A stretch of DNA of 64,000 nt from Prosthecochloris ethylica (GTDB lineage: Bacteria > Bacteroidota > Chlorobiia > Chlorobiales > Chlorobiaceae). Shown here piece by piece: positions 1 to 9,573 of the stretch. Position 1 is the stretch's first letter. The number at the start of each line of letters is the position of its first letter. The notes under the pieces were generated by a model. That model was given only the letters and a program-made list of their open reading frames with translations, was not told where the DNA came from and did no database searches. Location of the stretch: assembly GCF_015234275.1 (NCBI RefSeq), contig NZ_JADGII010000002.1; one strand, given 5' to 3'. The position numbers and the translations under genes were made by a program.

Positions 1-18
1 CCTGTAACAGTTGATGAT

Positions 19-2118
19 ATGATGTCGATGTCCTCATTTTCGATCAGGCCTGTTTTCGTGACCTGTCTTGCCGTTTTTCTGCTGCTGTGCTCTTCTCCCT
101 GTCATGCAGTCGGGAAAGATACACGTTCCGTCCTGGAGCCCACAGAGCTCCAGCAGGAAGCTGAAAAGTATATCAGCCGCTATCTCCGCCAGCATCACTT
201 CCGCCGGGTACCGGTCAATGATTCGCTTTCACTCGAGATTCTCCGGCGGTATCTCGATGAGCTCGATCATTCGAAGAGCTACTTTCTGAAGGGTGATGTC
301 GACCGGTTCACCAGACAGTACGGGAAGCGTATCGACGACCAGTTTCTTGCAGGCAGTGCGGAGGCCGGTTTTGCGGTATACAACCGTTTTCTCGAGCAGG
401 CCCGTACGAAAATGGCCTTTATGTCATCACTGCTCGATACGGCGTCATTTGACTTCAACCGTCGGGAAACCCTCGATATCAAGCGTGAGGATGCCAGCTG
501 GCCCCTGGATGAAGAGGAACTCAGGGACCTGTGGCGAAAAGAGGTCAAGTATCAGCTGCTCAACATGAAATATTCCGGTGAGGAAGAGAATGCCCGGGAC
601 GTGCTTTCGAAACGCTACAGGAACCGGCTTTCCCTTCTCCGGCAGCAGACGTCCGAGGATGCCTTCCGGGTTTATTCCAACGCGCTGACGACCTCCTTCG
701 ATCCGCATACCAATTATTTTTCACCGATGGATTTCGAGAATTTCCAGATCGATATGAGCCGTTCACTCGAGGGGATCGGCGCGAAACTTCAGCTGGAGAA
801 CGAATATACCGTGGTGAACGAGGTGATTCCCGGAGGTCCGGCTTTCAAGGGCAAGCAGTTGAAGAAGGGCGACAGAATCATCGGGGTCGGCCAGGGGCAG
901 AACGGCGATATCCGTGACATCGTCGGCTGGAGAATCAGTGATGTCGTTCAGCTGATCAGGGGTAAGAAAGGCACGACAGTCAGGCTGAAGGTCCTACCGG
1001 TCAGCCAGGGAGGCAAGGGCCCGTCGAAGATTATCAGTATCGTGCGAGATGAAGTTACCCTTGAGGAGCAGTCGGCTCGCAAGAGTGTGATCGAGCATGA
1101 GGGACGCACTATCGGGGTTATTACCGTCCCGGCGTTCTATCTGGATTTTGAGGGACAGAAACAAAACAAGCCCGGATACAAGAGTACCAGCCGCGATGTG
1201 GAGAACATTATCGGGGAGCTCAGGAAGCAGGGGGTCGACGGCATCGTGCTCGATCTTCGCAACAACGGGGGCGGAGCGCTTGAAGAAGCCGTCAAACTGA
1301 CCGGTCTCTTCATTCCGGCCGGTCCTGTGGTCCAGATCCGCAATTCACAGGGGGGGCGGCTGGTACTGCGCGATGAAGATCCCGCTGTCAGGTATGACGG
1401 GCCGCTTGCCGTGCTGGTCAACCGTTACAGTGCGTCAGCTTCGGAAATTCTTGCTGCGGCAATTCAGGATTACGGCAGGGGCCTGGTGATCGGGGGCAGG
1501 ACATTCGGAAAGGGTACGGTGCAGAGCATCCTGAAAATCAACCGACCGTTCAACTTTTTCTATAAAACCGATGATCTCGGGCAGCTCAAGCTTACCGTCG
1601 CAAAGTTTTACCGGATCACGGGAGAGAGTACCCAGCATCTCGGTGTCACTCCTGACCTGGTCTTTCCTTCCATGATCGACAGCGAGGTTGTCGGTGAGGA
1701 TACGTACCCGAGCAGCCTGCCATGGGACAGGATTTCTCCGGCCGATTACGAGGCGTCAGGAAATCTTTCTGAACAGGATATCGAGACGCTGCGCGAGCGT
1801 TATCTCAAGCGCCTTGGCTCCGATCCTCTCTACAGCACGTATGTTGCAGATCTCGACAGTCTCAGGGAGTTCCGTCGGAAGCATGTGGTGTCGCTGTACG
1901 AGCCGGTATTCAGGACAGAGCTCGAACAGGTTCAGGATTTCGAGGCATCCTGGGAGCAGGGCTCTGGCGGAGAAGGAACGGACGGAGAGGACGGAGAGGA
2001 ACAAAACGATATTCTTCTGTCTCACGCAGCGGCGGTTGTCGCCGAAATGGCTTCTCTCGATGAGCGCCCCCTGCCTGCCGGTGATGATCCTGCCCCATGG
2101 ACAGGGGGAAAAGAGTAG
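19..2118 (+). CDS. prc: Carboxy-terminal processing (tail-specific) protease, family S41
   Basis: Periplasmic serine protease that cuts proteins near their C termini. The 699-residue product begins with a signal peptide (hydrophobic stretch ending near CHA, about residue 30). A long N-terminal helical region follows, then a PDZ domain at roughly 250-340 and the S41 core. By comparison with E. coli Prc spacing, the catalytic pair is Ser473 in SASASE and Lys498 in FGKGTVQ, 25 residues apart as in E. coli. An acidic C-terminal tail follows. Length is close to E. coli Prc (about 680). Several start codons are clustered (residues 1, 2 and 4), so the exact start is uncertain by a few residues. The gene converges on argH across a stem-loop. 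Confidence 0.95.
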   Translation: MMSMSSFSIRPVFVTCLAVFLLLCSSPCHAVGKDTRSVLEPTELQQEAEKYISRYLRQHHFRRVPVNDSLSLEILRRYLDELDHSKSYFLKGDVDRFTRQYGKRIDDQFLAGSAEAGFAVYNRFLEQARTKMAFMSSLLDTASFDFNRRETLDIKREDASWPLDEEELRDLWRKEVKYQLLNMKYSGEEENARDVLSKRYRNRLSLLRQQTSEDAFRVYSNALTTSFDPHTNYFSPMDFENFQIDMSRSLEGIGAKLQLENEYTVVNEVIPGGPAFKGKQLKKGDRIIGVGQGQNGDIRDIVGWRISDVVQLIRGKKGTTVRLKVLPVSQGGKGPSKIISIVRDEVTLEEQSARKSVIEHEGRTIGVITVPAFYLDFEGQKQNKPGYKSTSRDVENIIGELRKQGVDGIVLDLRNNGGGALEEAVKLTGLFIPAGPVVQIRNSQGGRLVLRDEDPAVRYDGPLAVLVNRYSASASEILAAAIQDYGRGLVIGGRTFGKGTVQSILKINRPFNFFYKTDDLGQLKLTVAKFYRITGESTQHLGVTPDLVFPSMIDSEVVGEDTYPSSLPWDRISPADYEASGNLSEQDIETLRERYLKRLGSDPLYSTYVADLDSLREFRRKHVVSLYEPVFRTELEQVQDFEASWEQGSGGEGTDGEDGEEQNDILLSHAAAVVAEMASLDERPLPAGDDPAPWTGGKE

Positions 2119-2129
2119 CTTGCAGCCTG

Positions 2130-2157
2130 CCGGCCCGGGGGTGTCTTACCGGGCCGG
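2130..2157. terminator. Stem-loop between convergent prc and argH
   Basis: CCGGCCCGG at 2130-2138 pairs perfectly with CCGGGCCGG at 2149-2157 around a 10-base loop. It lies in the 50 bp gap between two converging genes and probably terminates both. There is no strong U-tract, so it may need a factor or act mainly as an RNA-end stabiliser. Confidence 0.6.
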
Positions 2158-2168
2158 ATATGCCTGTT

Positions 2169-3566
2169 TTATGATTTTTCAGCTTCCAGGCGTTCCCTGG
2201 CCGCGCGAATCTGGGCTTCGACCGAGGCCATCGCAGTGCTGCCATGGGTCTGTTTCGAGTTGATGCTGGCTTGCGGTGTCAGGGCGGCATAGATCTGTTC
2301 ATCGAAGAGTTCCGAAAACGTCCGGAATGATTCGAGCTCAATATCCGGCAGTGCCGTGCCGGTTTCGATGGAGTGGGTGACAATCCTGCCTGTTACCCTG
2401 TGGGCATCACGAAATGGCATCCCTTTCCTGACCAGGTATTCCGCAATTTCCGTTGCAAGGCTCAGGTCGCGCGATGTGAGTGTGTTCAGTCGTTCTGTTT
2501 TCAGTTCTGTCTTGCAGAGCATTCTCGTGAAAATCCTGACGGACGACAGTGTCGTTTTTGCAGCATCGAACAGTGGAGGTTTATCCTCCTGCATGTCTCG
2601 GTTGTAAGACAGCGGGAGCCCTTTCATGATGACGAGGAGGTTGATGAGGGCCCCGTAGACCCTTCCGGTTTTTCCCCGTACCAGCTCGGCGATATCTGCA
2701 TTTTTTTTCTGTGGCATGATCGATGAACCGGTCGCAAACGCATCGCTCAGGTTCAGGTAGTCGAATTCATACGAACTCCACAGGATCAAATCTTCGGCAA
2801 ACCTGGACAGGTGCATCATGATGATCGAGCAGGCGGAAATAAATTCAATGATGATGTCACGGTCACTGACGGCATCGATGCTGTTGGAGAAAACAGTGCC
2901 GAAATCAAGCAGTTCGGCGCTTCGTTCGACATTCAGCGGCAGGGTGCTTCCGGCAAACGCCGCAGCCCCGAGCGGCGAGATGTTGACGCGCGCCATGAGG
3001 TCCTGCAGACGCTCGGCATCGCGCTCGAACATGCTGAAATACGCCAGGTAATAGTGCCCGGCCGAGATAGGCTGTGCTCTCTGCAGGTGAGTGTAGCCGA
3101 AAATAATCGTTTCCCGGTACCGTTCCGCCTTGTCAGCCAGGAGCGTACGCAGCTCCCTGAGTGCCTGGCGCATCTCCCCGATGGTTTTTTTCAGGTACAG
3201 GCGGGTATCGGTCGCCACCTGATCGTTGCGGCTCCGGCCTGAATGGATTTTTCCGGCTATCGGTCCGATTTTCTCTTTCAGGCGGTTCTCGATAACCGTG
3301 TGAATGTCCTCATCTTCCCAGTGGGGTTCGAGGGCTCCTGTGCTGATCTCCTGTTCAATTTCTTCAAGCCCTTCAATAATCAGCCTGGCTTCTTCAACCG
3401 GGATGATGGCTTCGTCGGAAAGCATCGTGACATGTGCGATCGAACCTTTGATATCCTCCTGGTACAGCTCCCGGTCGACATCGACAGATGACGAAAAAAA
3501 GAGAGCTTCACGGTCAAATGGTTCTGAAAAACGGCTCTGCCACAAGAGTTCTTTTTTCTTGCTCAT
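2169..3566 (-). CDS. argH: Argininosuccinate lyase
   Basis: Last step of arginine synthesis: splits argininosuccinate into arginine and fumarate. The 465-residue cytosolic protein has the fumarase/aspartase-superfamily signature GSSIMPQKKN in its second half, and the GRSRNDQ and HLQRAQP motifs in the first half. Length is normal for the family. The ATG at 3566 precedes MSKKKELLWQ. It lies downstream of the exonuclease gene after 177 bp and is separated from the argC-G operon by a stem-loop, so it may have its own promoter. Confidence 0.96.
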   Translation of the reverse strand: MSKKKELLWQSRFSEPFDREALFFSSSVDVDRELYQEDIKGSIAHVTMLSDEAIIPVEEARLIIEGLEEIEQEISTGALEPHWEDEDIHTVIENRLKEKIGPIAGKIHSGRSRNDQVATDTRLYLKKTIGEMRQALRELRTLLADKAERYRETIIFGYTHLQRAQPISAGHYYLAYFSMFERDAERLQDLMARVNISPLGAAAFAGSTLPLNVERSAELLDFGTVFSNSIDAVSDRDIIIEFISACSIIMMHLSRFAEDLILWSSYEFDYLNLSDAFATGSSIMPQKKNADIAELVRGKTGRVYGALINLLVIMKGLPLSYNRDMQEDKPPLFDAAKTTLSSVRIFTRMLCKTELKTERLNTLTSRDLSLATEIAEYLVRKGMPFRDAHRVTGRIVTHSIETGTALPDIELESFRTFSELFDEQIYAALTPQASINSKQTHGSTAMASVEAQIRAARERLEAEKS

Positions 3567-3743
3567 GTAGTGATTTCATCAGATTGATGGTTAACGAACA
3601 GTGAAGATAATAAAATATGTGCGCCTCTGATAATTGTTCTCAGCGCAGAAGGGGCTTGTGATGTGTTTGGTGTGGTTTATAAAAGAACTTTAAAAACCAG
3701 AGTTTTCGTTGCTACAGGCGTATCCGGAAACAAAGAGGGAGGT

Positions 3744-4310
3744 TTACTCTGCAAGCAATTTCAGAAGCAGCTGACGGGTTGCCCGTATGTCCGACATGGC
3801 ATCGTGAGGCTTGAGTTCGATGCCGAAATGCCTGCAGACGGTCTCGAGCCGGTAATCCGGAAGCGAGAGCGTACCGGTAAAATCTCTGATAAACAGCAGT
3901 GGAAGCGGGTCAAGCATGCGCCAGTTGATAAAGGAGCCGATGCCGTACGTGTCGTCATTGCGATGAAACCACGACTGAATGAAGTTCAGGTCGAAGCGGA
4001 CGTTGTAGCCGGCAGGGTAGCACTTGTCGTTCTGGTCGTATTGCTCGATATGACGCAACAGGAATTTTCTGAAGATGCCGTAGGCTTTCCAGTCAGGCAT
4101 CCGATGCTGGAGTTCGTATCGTGTTGTGCCGGTCACTTCCAGTGACGTGTCATCGATACGAGCTCCTTTGAACGGGGCACAGCTGATGTTGATCTCTTCA
4201 GCGACGACGCCGTCGATTTCCATGATGGCACCGATCTGAATGATGGCATGCCTTGACGGATCGGTGCCCGTCGTTTCGACATCACAGTACAGTACTTTTC
4301 TGCGGCGCAT
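3744..4310 (-). CDS. DEDDh 3'-5' exonuclease (DnaQ/RNase T-like)
   Basis: Predicted 3'-5' exonuclease of the DnaQ superfamily, about 188 residues. The Exo I motif DVETTGTD is at residues 10-17, an Exo II-type aspartate lies in NVRFDLNF, and the Exo III motif HDAMSDIRAT near the C terminus gives a DEDDh active site. An upstream in-frame TTG at 4421 would add 37 unrelated-looking residues. The ATG at 4310 is chosen because the conserved fold begins immediately after it. It is a stand-alone domain with no polymerase or GIY-YIG part, so the substrate (DNA proofreading or RNA) cannot be told. Confidence 0.85.
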   Translation of the reverse strand: MRRRKVLYCDVETTGTDPSRHAIIQIGAIMEIDGVVAEEINISCAPFKGARIDDTSLEVTGTTRYELQHRMPDWKAYGIFRKFLLRHIEQYDQNDKCYPAGYNVRFDLNFIQSWFHRNDDTYGIGSFINWRMLDPLPLLFIRDFTGTLSLPDYRLETVCRHFGIELKPHDAMSDIRATRQLLLKLLAE

Positions 4311-4618
4311 AGGTCTTGCTTCTCTGATCGTTCTTCTCTGATGCTTTCCGGATAATCTACGTATTTCTTCGCAGCTGTTGTCGTTGACTTTTTTGGAAAA
4401 GTACTTTAAAAAACAAAGCAACAGCTACAACACAGCAGTATGACAGGGGGAGAGTGAACTGTCGATTCGTTGATCTGTCTGGCGGGCGTTGCGCCCGGGG
4501 GAGGGATGGTGAATAGTGAATGGTCCTCGTTTTTTCCGCTCACCGGTCACGGCTGTAACGCACGACACCTGCCCCGGAAAGGGCAGGTGTCGTTGCTTCA
4601 CGCTCTGTTCAAAGCCTG
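4311..4618. other. Intergenic region between argG and the exonuclease gene
   Basis: About 308 bp without a convincing gene. It holds the stem-loop at 4562-4593 just after argG and presumably the leftward promoter of the exonuclease gene. No conserved small ORF was recognised on either strand. Confidence 0.5.
4562..4593 (-). terminator. Stem-loop downstream of argG
   Basis: ACGACACCTGCCC (4562-4574) pairs perfectly over 13 bp with GGGCAGGTGTCGT (4581-4593) around a CGGAAA loop. It sits 25 bp beyond the argG stop codon and probably ends the argCJBFRG transcript. No U-run follows on the minus strand. Confidence 0.7.
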
Positions 4619-5827
4619 TCAGGAACGGTTGTTCGCCTTGACTTCACTCCAGGTTTTCAGCCCGAGACCGTACAGCTGGATAAACCCTTCGGCAGCCTTG
4701 TGATTGAAGGTATCTGCCTCGGTATAGGTTGCAAGCTCTTCATTGTAGAGTGACCATGGAGATGTTCTGCCCAGCAGTGAAACGGAGCCTTTGTAGAGCT
4801 TGACCCTGACAAGTCCGGTAACGGTTTTCTGGGTTGCTTCGACAAATCCGTCAAGCGCTTCACGCATGGGAGAGAACCACGTGCCGTTGTAAATGAGGTT
4901 CGCATAGTCCTGGCTGATGTTTTTCTTGTACTGGAACACGGATTTTTCCAGTGTCAGCCGTTCGAGTTCCCGGTGTGCAAAGTGCAGGATCGTCGCTGCA
5001 GGTGCTTCATAGATCTCTCGGGATTTAATGCCGACCACACGGTTTTCGACCAGGTCAAGGCGTCCTACACCATGTGCTGCGCCGATGGTGTTGAGTTCGG
5101 TGATCAGGTCGAGCCCATCGAGTTTTTTTCCGTCAAGCGCTACCGGGATGCCCTGTTCGAACTCGATGTCGACAACAGCGGCTTTTTCGGGAGCTTTCTC
5201 CGGTGATGTCGTGATCTGGAACGCATCTTCAGGAGCGGGGTTCATCGGGTCTTCCAGAACGCCGCATTCGATGCTGATGCCCCAGATGTTTTCATCGATC
5301 GAGTACGGGCTTTTCTTCGTTGCGGAAACCGGGATGTCATGTTCGAGCGCATAGGCAATTTCAGCTTCGCGAGAGGTAAACTCCCACTCGCGAAGCGGAG
5401 CGAGAACGGCAAGGTGGGGGGCAAGTGATGCAAACGCCACTTCGAAACGGACCTGGTCATTGCCTTTTCCGGTGCACCCGTGGGCAAGCATGGTGCAGTT
5501 TTCTTCAAGTCCGACGTCTACGAGCGCTTTGGCCAGCAGAGGACGTCCGAGTGCCGTGGCCAGAGGGTAGATATCTTCGTACAGTGCACCGGCTTTGAGT
5601 GCGGGCCAGATATAGGAACCGACAAATTCATGGCGAAGGTCAAGAAACGAAAAACTCGATGCACCTGTGGCAAGCGCTTTTTCTTCGAGGTTTTCAATCT
5701 CTTTCTGCTGTCCGAGGTTTCCTGTGACAGCGACGATTTCGGCATCGTACTTGTCTTTCAGCCATTTGATCATGACCGATGTGTCAAGTCCGCCGGAGTA
5801 GGCGATAGCGATTTTTTCTTTGCTCAT
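4619..5827 (-). CDS. argG: Argininosuccinate synthase
   Basis: Joins citrulline and aspartate with ATP to give argininosuccinate. The 402-residue protein opens with the N-type ATP-pyrophosphatase loop AYSGGLDTS at residues 9-17. It also has the family segments HGCTGKGNDQVRFE and SPYSIDENIWG. Length matches the bacterial class I enzyme. It is the last gene of the arg operon, 12 bp after argR, and is followed by a stem-loop. Confidence 0.97.
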   Translation of the reverse strand: MSKEKIAIAYSGGLDTSVMIKWLKDKYDAEIVAVTGNLGQQKEIENLEEKALATGASSFSFLDLRHEFVGSYIWPALKAGALYEDIYPLATALGRPLLAKALVDVGLEENCTMLAHGCTGKGNDQVRFEVAFASLAPHLAVLAPLREWEFTSREAEIAYALEHDIPVSATKKSPYSIDENIWGISIECGVLEDPMNPAPEDAFQITTSPEKAPEKAAVVDIEFEQGIPVALDGKKLDGLDLITELNTIGAAHGVGRLDLVENRVVGIKSREIYEAPAATILHFAHRELERLTLEKSVFQYKKNISQDYANLIYNGTWFSPMREALDGFVEATQKTVTGLVRVKLYKGSVSLLGRTSPWSLYNEELATYTEADTFNHKAAEGFIQLYGLGLKTWSEVKANNRS

Positions 5828-5839
5828 ACTGTGTTGTCG

Positions 5840-6292
5840 TTATGATGGTTGAGATAAATGTGACTGAATTTCTTCGACGACCAGGGAGATCTGCCTGATA
5901 CTTGCAGGAATGACCAGCACGGTGTCATCACCGGCAATCGTACCGAGAACCGAGGACATGTTCAGCTGATCAAGGTAGGAGCCAACGCCATGAGCCCGTC
6001 CCGGCAGGGTCTTGATGACGATGGCGTTCTCATTGGCTTCTATGGTCTGAACTTCCATTCCGACGAGCCCCCGGATGATCTGGCGCGGAGTATCGTTCGG
6101 CAGCACCAGCCGGTAGCCGCTGTGCGTACGGGATCTTACCACGCCGAGCTCACTGCAGTCTCTTGACAGGGTAGCCTGGGCTACCTCGATTCCTGCCTGT
6201 TCGAGCATCCGGATCAGTTCCCCCTGGTTGCTGATTTCACGGCTGTGCAGGAGCTCCTTGATTTTCATCTGTCTGAGCTGTTTGCTCATCAT
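5840..6292 (-). CDS. argR: Arginine repressor ArgR
   Basis: Arginine-dependent DNA-binding regulator of 150 residues. The N-terminal winged helix (about 1-70) carries ATLSRDCSELGVVR, the recognition segment. The C-terminal oligomerisation and arginine-binding domain contains GTIAGDDTVLVIP. It is encoded inside the operon it is expected to control, 2 bp after argF. Well-formed ARG boxes lie upstream of argC, so autoregulated feedback is likely. Confidence 0.95.
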   Translation of the reverse strand: MMSKQLRQMKIKELLHSREISNQGELIRMLEQAGIEVAQATLSRDCSELGVVRSRTHSGYRLVLPNDTPRQIIRGLVGMEVQTIEANENAIVIKTLPGRAHGVGSYLDQLNMSSVLGTIAGDDTVLVIPASIRQISLVVEEIQSHLSQPS

Positions 6293-6294
6293 GG

Positions 6295-7317
6295 TCAGTG
6301 TTTCAGGTTCCTGGCTACATTTTCAAGCCTGTGCGTCAGGTGAAACTTCCGGTACTCTTCATGATTGAGAAGCTTGACCAGAAGCGCTTTCTGCACATGA
6401 AGGCGGTTTTCGGCCTCATCCATGATGATGGATTGTGGTCCGTCCATGACTTCGGCACTGATTTCCTGGCCGCGGTGTGCAGGCATGCAGTGCATGACGA
6501 CCGCCGACGGAGCGGCTTCGTTGAGCATTGCGGCGTTGATCTGAAACGGCCTGAATATGTCAAGCCGCTCACGGGCTTCCTCTTCCTGTCCCATGCTTGT
6601 CCAGACGTCGGTATAGAGTACATCGGCTCCTTGTGCCGCTTCCATCGGATCGTGCACGACTTCGATGGTGCTGCCGCTGTGCTGACGGGCACGTTCAAGC
6701 AGGCCTTCGTCCGGAAGGTATCCTTCCGGGCATGCCAGCACAAAGTGGAAGGGAAGGATGCCTGCGAGCTCTATCCACGAGTTGGCGACGTTGTTGCCGT
6801 CCCCGACAAAAACGACCTTGACGCCGTCGTGCCAGAGACCTTTTTCATATAGTGTAAAGGCGTCTGCAAGGATCTGGCAGGGGTGCGAAAGATCGGTCAG
6901 GGCATTGATGACAGGAATAGAGGAGTGCGCTGCAAGATCTTCGATAACGGAATGTTCATGAAGCCTGGCGACAATCGCATCGTTGTAACGCGACAGCAGC
7001 TGTGCGATATCTTCCACCGCTTCGCGGGAATTCACCCCGATCGAACGACCGTCGAGATTGACGGCATAGCCGCCGAGTTCGTGGATGCCGAGCTCGAACG
7101 AGACCCTGGTTCTGAGTGACGGCTTGTTGAAGATCATGGCGACTGTTTTGCCCTCGATCGGCCGGTACTCTCGGGCAGCTGCAGGGTCAAGCCGGGTTTT
7201 CTTGATGAATGCCGAAAAGTCGAAGAGTTCAATAATCTTGGCGGCATCCAGAGGATGAAAGCCGAGAAAATCCCTTTTCGTCGTCTGAGTGCCTGGTGTC
7301 TTCTGGGTCATGGTCAT
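6295..7317 (-). CDS. argF: Ornithine carbamoyltransferase
   Basis: Transfers the carbamoyl group from carbamoyl phosphate to ornithine to give citrulline. The carbamoyl-phosphate loop SLRTRVSFE, the HPCQILAD segment and the ornithine-side HCMPAHRG motif are all visible in the 340-residue product. About 20 residues precede the usual fold, so a slightly later start is possible. The gene lies 11 bp downstream of argB and 2 bp upstream of argR. Confidence 0.96.
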   Translation of the reverse strand: MTMTQKTPGTQTTKRDFLGFHPLDAAKIIELFDFSAFIKKTRLDPAAAREYRPIEGKTVAMIFNKPSLRTRVSFELGIHELGGYAVNLDGRSIGVNSREAVEDIAQLLSRYNDAIVARLHEHSVIEDLAAHSSIPVINALTDLSHPCQILADAFTLYEKGLWHDGVKVVFVGDGNNVANSWIELAGILPFHFVLACPEGYLPDEGLLERARQHSGSTIEVVHDPMEAAQGADVLYTDVWTSMGQEEEARERLDIFRPFQINAAMLNEAAPSAVVMHCMPAHRGQEISAEVMDGPQSIIMDEAENRLHVQKALLVKLLNHEEYRKFHLTHRLENVARNLKH

Positions 7318-7328
7318 GGAGTTAATGA

Positions 7329-8237
7329 TTACTGAGACTCTTTTTCGGACACGAACTGGGTGCCTACCCCTTCGTTGGTGAAAATTTCAAGCAGCAGGGA
7401 GTGAACGAGACGGCCATCAATCAAGTGTACCTTGTTGACCCCGGCATCGAGTGTTCTGTATGCGGAAAGAGATTTCGGGATCATGCCGCCTGAAATGATT
7501 CCCTGCTCGATAAGATCTGCGGCTTCCGATTTACAGACGCTTTTGAGAATCTTTTCCCCGCAGTGCACTCCCTCGACATCGCTGACATAAATCAGCTTTT
7601 CGGCTTTCAGTGCAATGGCGATCGAACTGGCCGCATCATCGGCATTGATATTGTAGATGTTTCCTTGCGTATCGAACCCGATGGGGGCAATGACCGGAAT
7701 CAGTCTCGCCTGGCAGAGGAGATCGAGGTACCCGGTATTGACGTCGGTGATCTCTCCGACAAGTCCCAGGTGTTCAGCCTCCCTGCAGGGAAGAGCCCGG
7801 ATGGTATTGGCATCGAGGCCGCTGACCCCGACCGCTTTCGCCCCGTGTTCACTGATCAGCTGGACGATATTCTGGTTGACCTTGCCGGCAAGGGTCATCT
7901 GGACAACCTCGATCATCTGCTTGTCTGTTACCCTTTTGCCATGGACGAATGTCGTTTTCATGCCCATGGAATCGGCCGTTTTCGTAATGGCGTTGCCGCC
8001 ACCGTGGACCAAAACGACGTTGATGCCGACCTTGCGCAGGAGCGTAACGTTCTGGGCAAACGCATTCTTGAGCTGTTCGTCGATCATGGCGGCTCCGCCG
8101 TACTTGATCACGAAGGTTTTTCCCTCGAATCGGCGGATATAAGGCAGAGCTTCTATCAGCACCCGCCCGATAGCGGTCTGGCGGTCTTTCATGCCGGGAT
8201 GGCTGTCTCTGCACAATTTGTTCATTTCAATACTCAT
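7329..8237 (-). CDS. argB: Acetylglutamate kinase
   Basis: Phosphorylates N-acetylglutamate, usually the arginine-feedback-controlled step. The amino-acid-kinase motifs KYGGAAM, VHGGGNAI and the N-terminal region LIEALPYIRRFEGKT are present. The open frame extends to 8315 into argJ, but those 26 residues are unlike the family. The ATG at 8237 (MSIEMNKL, 302 residues) lies 28 bp after the argJ stop and gives the usual length; the ATG four codons later is also possible. The N-terminal helix seen before the core is typical of arginine-sensitive hexameric enzymes, so feedback inhibition is likely but inferred. Confidence 0.93.
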   Translation of the reverse strand: MSIEMNKLCRDSHPGMKDRQTAIGRVLIEALPYIRRFEGKTFVIKYGGAAMIDEQLKNAFAQNVTLLRKVGINVVLVHGGGNAITKTADSMGMKTTFVHGKRVTDKQMIEVVQMTLAGKVNQNIVQLISEHGAKAVGVSGLDANTIRALPCREAEHLGLVGEITDVNTGYLDLLCQARLIPVIAPIGFDTQGNIYNINADDAASSIAIALKAEKLIYVSDVEGVHCGEKILKSVCKSEAADLIEQGIISGGMIPKSLSAYRTLDAGVNKVHLIDGRLVHSLLLEIFTNEGVGTQFVSEKESQ

Positions 8238-8265
8238 GATATGAGGTGCAAGCGTTATTTGGTGT

Positions 8266-9549
8266 TCAGGTTCTGTAGCTGCCGTTGATGTCGACATACT
8301 CCTTGCTGAGGTCACAGGTCCACATGACAGCTGTGCCCGGTCCGTTGCCCAGGCTGATTGTTATCGTATAACTGGTTTTCGAGAGGATCCCGGCGGCCTC
8401 TTCTTCGGAAAAATCCGAAATGAAGCCGGGACGGAGTATCGTCAGGTCATCGAAGCTGACCGCGAGATCCTCCTGTTCGAACCTGGCTCCGGATCGTCCG
8501 AGTGCGCCGATAATCCGTCCCCAGTTGGCGTCCTCACCATGAATGGCTGTCTTGACAAGGTTCGAGTTGGCTACCGTTCTTGCAGCAGCTTCTGCATCGC
8601 GATCGTCAGAGGCTCCATGAACACGTATTTCCACGAGTTTTGTCGCTCCTTCTCCATCGATAACGATCAGCTTGGCGAGAAACGTCATCAGCTCGAGAAG
8701 TGCCGTGTAGAACGTTTCAGCATCCACACTGCCCGGCGTGATCTCAGGGCCGTGACCACCCGCCATCACGGCAACCATGTCGTTGGTGCTCGTATCGCCG
8801 TCCACCGTAATGGCATTGAAGCTCCGCGCAGTCGCCGAGTTGAGCATGGACTGGAGGAATGCCGGCTCGACAGCTGCATCTGTGACCAGGAAACTGAGCA
8901 TGGTTGCCATATCGGGACAGATCATTCCGGAGCCCTTGGCGATGCCTGAAATGCGCACTGTTCCTGTCGAGAGGCTGACATCGAGCGCGAAAAATTTCGG
9001 AAAGGTATCGGTTGTCATAATTGCTTCAGCAGCGTCGAAGCAGGAGCCCTGCTGCAATTGCTCCGGAACATCGTCAAGTGCATCGATGATCTTGTCTGCC
9101 GGAAGCGGAACACCGATCACTCCGGTCGAGGCGACAAGGATTTCTTCGGGCTGCAGCGAGAGGACCGCAGCTGTTTTCGCGGCCATGGACCGGGCATCCT
9201 CGAGCCCCTTCTGGCCGGTGGCTGCATTTGCATTGCCGCTGTTGCAGACAATTGCCCGCATCGTGGCCGGCGAGCAGTCGAGATGGTTTTTCGATACATC
9301 AACAGGCGCGGCCGCACAGAGGTTTTTCGTGAATACCGCTGCGGCCGATGCGGGCCGGTCGGATACGATGACGGCAACATCCCTTCGTTTGTTCTTGATG
9401 CCTGCATACACTCCGGCCGCCCGGAATCCTTCGGGCCAGAACCCCCGGGCTCCGGCATGTTCCGGCCTGACGAGCGTGACGGCGTCGGACCACTCCGTCT
9501 GTGCCGCGAGGGTTTCGATCGCGGCAAAAGCTTTTCTGAATTTTTTCAC
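8266..9549 (-). CDS. argJ: Bifunctional ornithine acetyltransferase / N-acetylglutamate synthase
   Basis: Moves the acetyl group from N-acetylornithine to glutamate, allowing the cyclic arginine pathway. It is made as a 427-residue precursor that self-cleaves before a threonine. The site is visible as CPDMA|TMLSF, which puts the nucleophile at Thr216. The family motif KGSGMI lies just before it, and the C terminus ends in YVDINGSYRT, typical for ArgJ. It lies 24 bp after argC. Whether it can also use acetyl-CoA cannot be read from the sequence. Confidence 0.95.
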   Translation of the reverse strand: MKKFRKAFAAIETLAAQTEWSDAVTLVRPEHAGARGFWPEGFRAAGVYAGIKNKRRDVAVIVSDRPASAAAVFTKNLCAAAPVDVSKNHLDCSPATMRAIVCNSGNANAATGQKGLEDARSMAAKTAAVLSLQPEEILVASTGVIGVPLPADKIIDALDDVPEQLQQGSCFDAAEAIMTTDTFPKFFALDVSLSTGTVRISGIAKGSGMICPDMATMLSFLVTDAAVEPAFLQSMLNSATARSFNAITVDGDTSTNDMVAVMAGGHGPEITPGSVDAETFYTALLELMTFLAKLIVIDGEGATKLVEIRVHGASDDRDAEAAARTVANSNLVKTAIHGEDANWGRIIGALGRSGARFEQEDLAVSFDDLTILRPGFISDFSEEEAAGILSKTSYTITISLGNGPGTAVMWTCDLSKEYVDINGSYRT

Positions 9550-9573
9550 GTCTGTTCCTGTCGGATTTGGTTC

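Noticed and set aside
8237..8315. Longer N terminus for argB
   Set aside because: The 26 extra residues overlap the argJ end and look unlike acetylglutamate kinases.
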